In this document: piece by piece, positions 1 to 3,967 of the stretch
How positions within the stretch are numbered: position 1 is the first letter of the stretch
How the letters are laid out: the number at the start of each line of letters is the position of its first letter
NCBI GenBank assembly: GCA_023386395.1
Contig: JAEWJV010000031.1
Coordinates: forward strand, 1 to 6,809
DNA from: Bacteroidota bacterium
Lineage (GTDB): Bacteria; Bacteroidota; Bacteroidia; Chitinophagales; Chitinophagaceae
DNA: 6,809 nucleotides
Direction of reading: 5' to 3'
The notes under the pieces: model-generated
What the model was told of the DNA's origin: nothing
The model's database searches: none
What the model saw: the letters and a program-made list of their open reading frames with translations, nothing else
Translations under genes and position numbers: made by a program

Positions 1-489
1 GCTGTAGGCGCTCCTATTTTATTTACCGATAAAGATTTTGTGCTTGATTTCACCAGCATCGCCACGTTGTTTGCATTTGTATTGGTTTGCGGCGGCGTAT
101 TGCTGATTCCTGTGAAAGAAAAGCTGCCGGGTAAATTCAATATGCCTTACATCAATTCAAAAATTTTATTCCCGCTCATTGTTGCAGCCGCTATGATTAT
201 TGCGCATTTTGCCGCAGATAATTATTTTGCCCAACTTTTCAATATAACAGGAGAGAATGCTTCATTCAATATTTCCAGCATCATTTTCTGGTGTATTATG
301 ATAGTACTGGCTATTACAGCTTTTTTCAAAAACTGGTCGCTTATACCCTTGCTTGGTTTATCCACCTGCATGTATTTGCTTACCGGCATGACGGGTATGA
401 ACTGGGCATGGTTTGGCGGATGGCTATCGCTTGGCCTCATCATTTATTTTTCTTACGGTTACCGCAAAAGCAGGCTCGCTGCTGCCTGA
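1..489 (+). CDS. APC-family amino acid permease, C-terminal part (5' end outside the window)
   Basis: The reading frame is open from base 1 and ends with TGA at 487-489, giving 162 residues of a longer protein. An internal GTG at 40 is not a credible start, because the frame runs on upstream. About five hydrophobic segments are visible: F-T-S-I-A-T-L-F-A-F-V-L-V near the start, then I-L-F-P-L-I-V-A-A-A-M-I-I, I-I-F-W-C-I-M-I-V-L-A-I, L-I-P-L-L-G-L-S-T-C-M-Y-L-L, and a last one with W-L-S-L-G-L-I-I-Y-F-S-Y-G-Y followed by a basic tail. The S-I-x-T-L-x-A-F pattern and the terminal W-L-x-x-G-L-x-I-Y-F-x-Y-G pattern are typical of the last helices of APC-superfamily (cationic or broad-range) amino acid/cation symporters in the inner membrane. 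Substrate cannot be told from this part. The next gene converges on it from the other strand. Confidence 0.85.
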   Translation, partial: AVGAPILFTDKDFVLDFTSIATLFAFVLVCGGVLLIPVKEKLPGKFNMPYINSKILFPLIVAAAMIIAHFAADNYFAQLFNITGENASFNISSIIFWCIMIVLAITAFFKNWSLIPLLGLSTCMYLLTGMTGMNWAWFGGWLSLGLIIYFSYGYRKSRLAAA

Positions 490-499
490 TCATTTTTTT
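471..499 (+). terminator. Candidate weak intrinsic terminator overlapping the permease stop codon
   Basis: CAGGC at 471-475 can pair with GCCTG at 484-488 (8-nt loop), followed by a seven-T run at 493-499. The stem is only 5 bp and overlaps the end of the coding region, so this is a possible rather than a strong terminator. A second, better hairpin lies about 200 nt downstream. Confidence 0.35.
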
Positions 500-552
500 C
501 TTTTCTATTATAGTGAATTTTTTTAGGGATGTGTTTCCTTGTAAGTAAAAAC

Positions 553-585
553 ACCGTTTAATAAGCAACTTCAACCATTTAATAA
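553..585 (+). repeat. Pair of 12-bp direct repeats, 21-bp period
   Basis: ACCRTTTAATAA occurs at 553-564 (ACCGTTTAATAA) and at 574-585 (ACCATTTAATAA), differing at one base. The 21-bp start-to-start distance is about two helical turns, as expected for tandem sites bound on one face of the DNA. The stretch is A+T-rich, so chance is not excluded. No regulator or target gene is evident. Confidence 0.4.
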
Positions 586-611
586 TTACATCTTATACTT
601 ACCTTAAGTGC

Positions 612-665
612 ATGATAAATTTACAGGAACCTTATTTTGCGCTGGAAAGTATGGTCCGTTGCTAA
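612..665 (+). other. Possible 17-codon small ORF in the intergenic region
   Basis: ATG at 612 opens a frame of 17 codons ending with TAA at 663-665 (M-I-N-L-Q-E-P-Y-F-A-L-E-S-M-V-R-C). It sits between a direct-repeat pair and a strong plus-strand terminator at 698-720. No ribosome binding site is visible, though Bacteroidota genes often lack one, and I recognise no family. A frame this short occurs easily by chance; listed only because the terminator is otherwise distant from any plus-strand gene. Confidence 0.12.
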
Positions 666-697
666 CAATACGAGTCCGCCCTTGCAGAAAACTAAAT

Positions 698-720
698 GCC
701 GGTTTACACCGGCTTTTTTT
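698..720 (+). terminator. Strong intrinsic terminator, probably bidirectional
   Basis: GCCGGT (698-703) and ACCGGC (708-713) form a perfect 6-bp stem with a 4-nt loop, followed at once by seven T (714-720). On the plus strand it would stop transcription from the permease or from any small transcript begun in 490-697. On the minus strand the same hairpin begins 18 nt after the phosphopantetheinyl transferase stop and is followed by a T-rich ATTTAGTTTTC, so it may also end that gene. Confidence 0.8.
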
Positions 721-730
721 GTTTCAGGAT

Positions 731-1384
731 TTATATAGCCCAACTCAACACAATCTCATCAAAAATTCTCGCAGTTATAGTTAAGTAAACAGGTTCATTC
801 TTTTTAAACACAAACGGCAGTAATAAATTCCCATTACTTTTTCTAACCGGTTGAATAAGCTGCATATTCTCCCTGAAATCAACCTGGCCTAAACTATACC
901 ATTTAAACAAAGATTCTTTGGCGCTCCATAGAACAGTCAATAGTCCACGGTCAATGACCGGTAGCTTTTCTTCCATGGACCATGGTCTATGGCCTATGGA
1001 CAAAAACGCCCATTCTCCCTCACTTACAAACTTATGTGCAACACGTTCAATTTTTTCCGTTGGAATTTCAATATCAATTCCCACGCGATGTGTGGAGCTT
1101 ACAATAGCAGCAGCATAGTTGCCGCAATGCGAAATAGAGAAATGATAACGGTCGTTGGGTAAATACGGTTTTCTGGTATCGGCAATTAAAATTTCAGCAT
1201 ATGGAAAATCAGGAAACAAATATTGAAGCAAATATCTTCCCGCCAAATGCTGCAAACGTTTATGCGGATGCGTTATGCTTTTTTGCAGCGGAACTTTTGC
1301 AAGAAAAAAATCTTCTTCTTCTTCAATATGCCATATTCCAAGCTTAGTGGTTTCATTTATAGTATGCTGATAAAATAAAGGCAC
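731..1384 (-). CDS. 4'-phosphopantetheinyl transferase (Sfp type)
   Basis: 217 residues. Enzymes of this family move the phosphopantetheine arm of CoA to a serine of acyl or peptidyl carrier proteins in the cytosol. The two family motifs are present: V-G-I-D-I-E at 101-106 and W-S-A-K-E-S-L-F-K at 153-161. D104, E106 and E157 fit the Mg2+ ligands D107, E109 and E151 of B. subtilis Sfp, and K161 fits the conserved lysine. S-I-S-H-C-G at 84-89 matches the S-x-S-H segment before motif 1. The start is GTG at 1384: no ATG lies upstream before an in-frame stop, and M-P-L-F-Y-Q-H-T-I-N is a usual beginning. There is no Shine-Dalgarno sequence. The spacing D104-E157 is 53 residues against 44 in Sfp; the extra length coincides with a heptanucleotide repeat tract (932-1001). 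No polyketide, peptide or fatty-acid synthase gene is nearby, so the carrier protein it serves is unknown. Confidence 0.92.
   Translation of the reverse strand: MPLFYQHTINETTKLGIWHIEEEEDFFLAKVPLQKSITHPHKRLQHLAGRYLLQYLFPDFPYAEILIADTRKPYLPNDRYHFSISHCGNYAAAIVSSTHRVGIDIEIPTEKIERVAHKFVSEGEWAFLSIGHRPWSMEEKLPVIDRGLLTVLWSAKESLFKWYSLGQVDFRENMQLIQPVRKSNGNLLLPFVFKKNEPVYLTITARIFDEIVLSWAI
932..1001. repeat. Phased heptanucleotide repeat tract inside the transferase gene
   Basis: On the plus strand this stretch divides into ten 7-nt units in one phase. Units 7-10 (974-1001) read CATGGAC, CATGGTC, TATGGCC, TATGGAC; units 1-4 (932-959) are looser versions such as AATAGTC and CACGGTC. Units 5 and 6 (960-973) do not match but keep the phase. 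The consensus is roughly YAYGGNC. In the transferase it encodes about residues 128-151, between motif 1 and the W-S-A-K-E motif, a region that varies in length in this family. The reading frame stays open through it. Confidence 0.7.
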
Positions 1385-1438
1385 AGGCGAATTTCTTTTT
1401 TTTAATTGGATAGATGGTTTAGTTGAGGAGTAATTCCA

Positions 1439-1476
1439 TTTTATTTAATAAGAAACCCGGCATTAATGCCAGGCTT
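1439..1476 (-). terminator. Candidate intrinsic terminator after the SRPBCC gene
   Basis: Positions 1453-1476 form a 24-nt inverted repeat built on the palindrome GGCATTAATGCC (1459-1470), with further pairs and two G-T wobbles outside. On the minus strand it starts 10 nt after the SRPBCC stop codon and is followed by a T/A-rich stretch, not a pure T run. It separates the SRPBCC gene from the transferase gene, which argues against co-transcription of those two. Confidence 0.55.
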
Positions 1477-1486
1477 TCCTGATGGT

Positions 1487-1915
1487 TCAATTAATTTTTT
1501 CAGTGTATTTTTTATAATTATCCATTATTGCCTGCCAGCCTGCTTTTTGCATGTCAAGAGAATTGGTATCTTCTGCTTCAAATGTTTCTGTAACATGTGT
1601 TGCACGCCCTTGGGGCTTAAAATCAATACGCACCTTTCTGCCATCGGCAATTGTATATTCTATTTTTTCATGGGGTTCAACGGTATTATACACAGCCTCA
1701 AAATCAAATCCAAAACTTTCGTCTTTGGCTTCCATCCTGGCGAAGAGTTTGCCGCCGGGTCGCAAATCATTCGTTGATTCAGGACAATGCCAGTCATCGG
1801 AAGCAAAATTCCATTTGGTAATATGTTCTGGGTTTGTAAAATATTCCCAGGCTTTTTCAACCGGCACATTTATGGTTGCTTCTACTGTAATGTTTGTTTT
1901 TTTGTTCGTTTGCAT
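1487..1915 (-). CDS. SRPBCC (AHSA1/START-like) domain protein
   Basis: 142 residues, essentially one SRPBCC domain, the helix-grip fold that forms a deep hydrophobic ligand cavity. The N-terminal strand and first helix are clear: I-T-V-E-A-T-I-N-V-P-V-E-K-A-W-E-Y-F-T-N-P at 9-29, followed by I-T-K-W. Next come a P-G-G-K-L-F-A-R strand near residues 53-60, the strands F-D-F-E-A-V and K-I-E-Y-T-I, and the long C-terminal helix with A-G-W-Q-A-I-M-D-N-Y-K-K-Y. This order matches stand-alone bacterial homologues of the C-terminal domain of Hsp90 activator Aha1, often annotated as SRPBCC or ATPase-activator proteins. Ligand and role are unknown; no Hsp90 gene is nearby and no catalytic residue can be named. 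No signal peptide, so cytosolic. ATG at 1915 is preceded by A/T-rich sequence without a Shine-Dalgarno element. It lies 100 nt after the TPR gene on the same strand. Confidence 0.85.
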   Translation of the reverse strand: MQTNKKTNITVEATINVPVEKAWEYFTNPEHITKWNFASDDWHCPESTNDLRPGGKLFARMEAKDESFGFDFEAVYNTVEPHEKIEYTIADGRKVRIDFKPQGRATHVTETFEAEDTNSLDMQKAGWQAIMDNYKKYTEKIN

Positions 1916-2015
1916 TGTTGAAATTTTATTGTTAGTAATTATAATGCAAACATCATACTTAATAAAAAAATATAAATGGCAGATTACGGCAAGTATAAGG
2001 TTGATTGCGACATCA

Positions 2016-2555
2016 TTAATTGAATTGCTGTGCTTCAGGCTCCGGCTTGTTTTGCTGCCATTCTTTACGATTAACCATTATCTCTATCTTCTTTCTGCAA
2101 CGTTCAATATCTGCATGGTAATCTTTTATTTTATCATCATTCAGCGAATTAAGAATGGCTTTCTCAAAACAACTAATTGCTACATCAAAATTCATCTTCA
2201 ATTCTTCAGCAATCCCAAAGCGATAATACACCCACGATTTCTCAATGGTTGGAACGGCAAGACATTTATCCAAGTGTTTTTTCAGTTCATCATAACGTTC
2301 CATGTCAGTTAACAATACCGCATAATGAAAATACGGATGCGGATAATTCGGTTCGCTTCTCATGGCAGCACGAAAATGCATTTCCGCTTTTTTATAATCG
2401 TCAAACTGTGTTTTATATATCCAGCCAAGTGAGTTATGCGTAGGCGCATGATTGGGCTCGTCATATAAAATAGTTTCATACTTGCGCAATGCATCCACGT
2501 GAGCGTTTTTCTTAATATCTGCTTCAGCTTCCAGGAATAATTCTTCTATATTCAT
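2016..2555 (-). CDS. Tetratricopeptide repeat protein
   Basis: 179 residues made almost wholly of helical repeats. Four TPR-like units can be read: about 6-36 (A-D-I-K-K-N-A-H-V-D-A-L-R-K-Y), 40-71 (N-S-L-G-W-I-Y-K-T then Y-K-K-A-E-M-H-F-R-A-A), 73-104 (P-Y-F-H-Y-A-V-L-L then Y-D-E-L-K-K-H-L-D) and 108-140 (Y-Y-R-F-G-I-A-E-E-L then D-V-A-I-S-C-F-E-K-A-I). The usual TPR positions W/L, G/A, Y/F and A are present. The C-terminal 40 residues are charged and end in a polar K-P-E-P-E-A-Q-Q tail. There is no signal peptide or membrane segment, so it is probably a cytosolic protein-protein interaction scaffold; no partner can be inferred from neighbours. ATG at 2555 follows an A-rich stretch; start is supported by the good N-terminal helix. 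Confidence 0.85.
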   Translation of the reverse strand: MNIEELFLEAEADIKKNAHVDALRKYETILYDEPNHAPTHNSLGWIYKTQFDDYKKAEMHFRAAMRSEPNYPHPYFHYAVLLTDMERYDELKKHLDKCLAVPTIEKSWVYYRFGIAEELKMNFDVAISCFEKAILNSLNDDKIKDYHADIERCRKKIEIMVNRKEWQQNKPEPEAQQFN

Positions 2556-2582
2556 AGGCTTTTTTTAAACCTTGCGGTGTAT

Positions 2583-2590
2583 TAAAGATA
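2583..2590 (-). promoter_or_regulatory. Possible Bacteroidota -7 element for the TPR gene
   Basis: On the minus strand these bases read TATCTTTA, a 7-of-8 match to the Bacteroidota -7 consensus TAnnTTTG, 28 nt before the TPR start. No clear -33 TTTG partner is present, so this is weak evidence. It would allow the TPR gene its own promoter in the 203-nt gap. Confidence 0.25.
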
Positions 2591-2658
2591 TTTTGTTACC
2601 AGCTATTGAACTGCGATTAAGCACGGTTGTGTCACTCCCTTGTACTGTATATTTTCAT

Positions 2659-2692
2659 GACGGCTTTATCAGCTATCTTAAGATAGCCCGTC
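2659..2692. repeat. Inverted repeat with a perfect 16-bp palindrome
   Basis: GCTATCTTAAGATAGC (2672-2687) is a perfect palindrome. Flanking it, GACGG (2659-2663) can pair with CCGTC (2688-2692), leaving an 8-nt one-sided bulge. There is no T-run on either side, so it does not look like a standard intrinsic terminator. It lies beyond the 3' end of the deoxyhypusine-synthase-like gene, next to a second hairpin. Confidence 0.65.
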
Positions 2693-2702
2693 TTTCTGCT
2701 AC

Positions 2703-2731
2703 CGGTCTGACGCTTTTGAAGCGTCTGACCG
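2703..2731. repeat. Strong hairpin, 13-position stem with one mismatch
   Basis: Bases 2703-2715 pair with 2719-2731 around a 3-nt loop (TTG); the core is GACGCTT/AAGCGTC and the only mismatch is T-T at 2708/2726. It begins 28 nt beyond the stop codon of the deoxyhypusine-synthase-like gene. Neither strand carries a T tract after it. It could protect the mRNA 3' end, act as a factor-dependent stop, or be part of an interspersed repeat. Confidence 0.7.
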
Positions 2732-2734
2732 CGT

Positions 2735-2758
2735 TCAACCAATCAACTGCTCAACCTT
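2735..2758. repeat. Three octanucleotide tandem repeats directly after a stop codon
   Basis: TCAACCAA, TCAACTGC and TCAACCTT follow one another with an 8-nt period, sharing TCAAC. On the minus strand they begin at the base immediately after the TAG stop (2759-2761) of the deoxyhypusine-synthase-like gene and lead straight into the hairpin at 2703-2731. Confidence 0.6.
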
Positions 2759-3733
2759 CTACCACCCTAATATCCACGCAAATATTAAAGGCGCAACAAT
2801 GGTGGCATCGCTTTCTACAATAAACTTTGGCGTATGAATATCTAATTTACCCCAGGTTATTTTTTCGTTCGGCACAGCGCCTGAATAAGAACCGTATGAT
2901 GTGGTGCTGTCGCTTATCTGGCAGAAATAACTCCAGAAAGGCACATCGTGCCATTCAAGGTCCTGGTACATCATCGGCACAACGCAAATGGGAAAATCGC
3001 CCGCAATGCCACCGCCTATCTGGAAGAAGCCAACACCTTTGCCCCCGCTGTTAGCACGATACCACTCGGTTAAATATACCATATATTCAATACCGGTTTT
3101 TACGGTGCTTGCCTTCAATTCATTCTTTATAACATAGCTGGCAAAAATGTTCCCGGTGGTACTGTCTTCCCAGCCCGGCACAATGATGGGGATATTTTTT
3201 TCAGCAGCCGCTATGATCCAGCTATCCTTTCTGTCAATTTCAAAATACTGGTCAAGCTCACCGCTTAAAACGGTTTTGTATAAAAATTCATGCGGAAAAT
3301 ATCTTTCACCTTTTGCTTCCGCATCTTTCCATTGTTTCACCAGGTGTTTTTGCAAACGGCGAAAAGCCTCTTCTTCAGGAATGCAGGTATCGGTTACGCG
3401 GTTGTAATGATTTTCCAGCAAATCCCATTCTTCCTGCGGCGTTAGATCACGGTAATTGGGCACACGCTTATAACTGTTATGCGCTACAAGATTCATTACA
3501 TCTTCTTCCAGGTTAGCCCCGGTGCAACTGATAATATCAATTTTTCCCTGCCGTATCATTTCGGCCAGGGAAATACCAAGTTCGGCTGTGCTCATGGCGC
3601 CGGCAAGCGTAACCATCATTTTACCACCTTCCTTCAAATGCGCCTCATAACCTTTAGCTGCATCCATTAAAGCGGCAGCATTAAAATGGCGGTAGTGATG
3701 CTGTATAAATTGCGAAACGGGTCCTTTATTCAT
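2759..3733 (-). CDS. Deoxyhypusine synthase family protein (bacterial DHS-like)
   Basis: 324 residues. True deoxyhypusine synthase moves the aminobutyl group of spermidine to a lysine of eIF5A, using NAD+. Family landmarks here are M-V-T-L-A-G-A-M-S-T-A-E-L-G near 40-53, T-G-A-N-L-E-E-D at 71-78, I-I-V-P-G-W-E-D near 183-190, G-G-G at 240-242, and T-W-G-K at 293-296. K296 fits the lysine (human K329) that forms the enzyme-substrate imine; E290 and W294 fit human E323 and W327, while E77, D190 and D309 fit NAD-site residues. By remembered alignment, human D243, H288, D313 and D316 correspond to N195, D246 or F247, Y280 and Y283. The substrate therefore probably differs: bacteria have no eIF5A, and related enzymes make homospermidine or other polyamines. 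ATG at 3733 has a weak GAG upstream. No polyamine genes adjoin it; mrdA is divergent. Confidence 0.88.
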   Translation of the reverse strand: MNKGPVSQFIQHHYRHFNAAALMDAAKGYEAHLKEGGKMMVTLAGAMSTAELGISLAEMIRQGKIDIISCTGANLEEDVMNLVAHNSYKRVPNYRDLTPQEEWDLLENHYNRVTDTCIPEEEAFRRLQKHLVKQWKDAEAKGERYFPHEFLYKTVLSGELDQYFEIDRKDSWIIAAAEKNIPIIVPGWEDSTTGNIFASYVIKNELKASTVKTGIEYMVYLTEWYRANSGGKGVGFFQIGGGIAGDFPICVVPMMYQDLEWHDVPFWSYFCQISDSTTSYGSYSGAVPNEKITWGKLDIHTPKFIVESDATIVAPLIFAWILGW

Positions 3734-3751
3734 CTCTAAAATTTAAGATAG

Positions 3752-3759
3752 CAAAAGTA
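3752..3759 (-). promoter_or_regulatory. Candidate -7 element for the DHS-like gene
   Basis: The minus strand reads TACTTTTG here, an exact match to the Bacteroidota -7 consensus TAnnTTTG, 18 nt before the ATG at 3733. No good -33 TTTG is seen at the expected distance, so the call rests on one element and its position. Confidence 0.45.
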
Positions 3760-3835
3760 ATTTTTTACAAGTAAGTATGCCATTAAAGATGCGATTTTTA
3801 AATATATCATTCATTAAGTGCCCGAATGATGGCTG

Positions 3836-3844
3836 TTATCCACA
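3836..3844 (+). promoter_or_regulatory. Perfect DnaA-box match in the divergent promoter region
   Basis: TTATCCACA matches the DnaA-box consensus TTATNCACA exactly. A second site at 3897-3905 (TTATTCACC) differs at the last base only. There are no replication genes nearby, so a chromosomal origin is unlikely; DnaA titration or regulation of mrdA is possible. The near-match TTATCCACC also occurs inside the permease coding region (358-366), showing that such near-matches arise by chance. Confidence 0.35.
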
Positions 3845-3859
3845 TACGGGGCAGAACTA

Positions 3860-3886
3860 TTTGCACTAACCATTCTTTTGTGCAAA
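3860..3886. promoter_or_regulatory. Operator-like inverted repeat between the divergent genes
   Basis: TTTGCAC (3860-3866) and GTGCAAA (3880-3886) are perfect inverted 7-mers separated by 13 bp, so their centres are 20 bp apart, about two helical turns. A further short inverted repeat GCAAAATTTTTGC (3882-3894) overlaps the right arm. The geometry suits a dimeric regulator, located about 80 nt upstream of mrdA. No regulator is encoded in the window. Confidence 0.4.
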
Positions 3887-3905
3887 ATTTTTGCTTTTAT
3901 TCACC

Positions 3906-3935
3906 TTGTTTATCATTTTCTTATTATAAAATTTG
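3906..3935 (+). promoter_or_regulatory. Candidate promoter of mrdA-rodA
   Basis: TTG at 3906-3908 and TAAAATTTG at 3927-3935 resemble the Bacteroidota -33 (TTTG) and -7 (TAnnTTTG) elements, with 18 nt between them and one extra base in the -7 box. Transcription would start near 3940-3943, leaving a leader of about 26 nt before the ATG at 3968. Confidence 0.4.
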
Positions 3936-3967
3936 CAGCAGAACATTAAAGCATCTACAAATAATAC

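Noticed and set aside
632..640. Bacteroidota -7 element TTATTTTG in the 490-730 gap
   Set aside because: One base short of TAnnTTTG and no -33 partner at a suitable distance.
948..960. Inverted repeat CGGTCAATGACCG as a regulatory site
   Set aside because: It lies inside the transferase coding region and arises from adjacent units of the heptamer tract, so it needs no separate explanation.
1916..1960. Promoter giving a leaderless SRPBCC mRNA (TTTG, 18 nt, then TAAAATTTC)
   Set aside because: The -7 element lacks the final G and would place the start at the ATG itself; the stretch is A/T-rich enough to give such matches by chance.
1551..2312. 253-codon open frame on the plus strand, opposite the SRPBCC and TPR genes
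   Set aside because: It spans two well-supported minus-strand genes and the gap between them, has no recognisable domain, and is hydrophobic and Phe/Ile-rich as expected of antisense reading of A+T-rich spacer.
2572..2823. 83-codon open frame on the plus strand over the hairpin region
   Set aside because: Runs through the hairpins and into the antisense of the DHS-like gene; no family resemblance. The repeat and hairpin structure explains the region better.
3836..3905. Chromosomal replication origin
   Set aside because: Only one perfect and one imperfect DnaA box, no box cluster, and no dnaA, dnaN, gidA or similar genes nearby.
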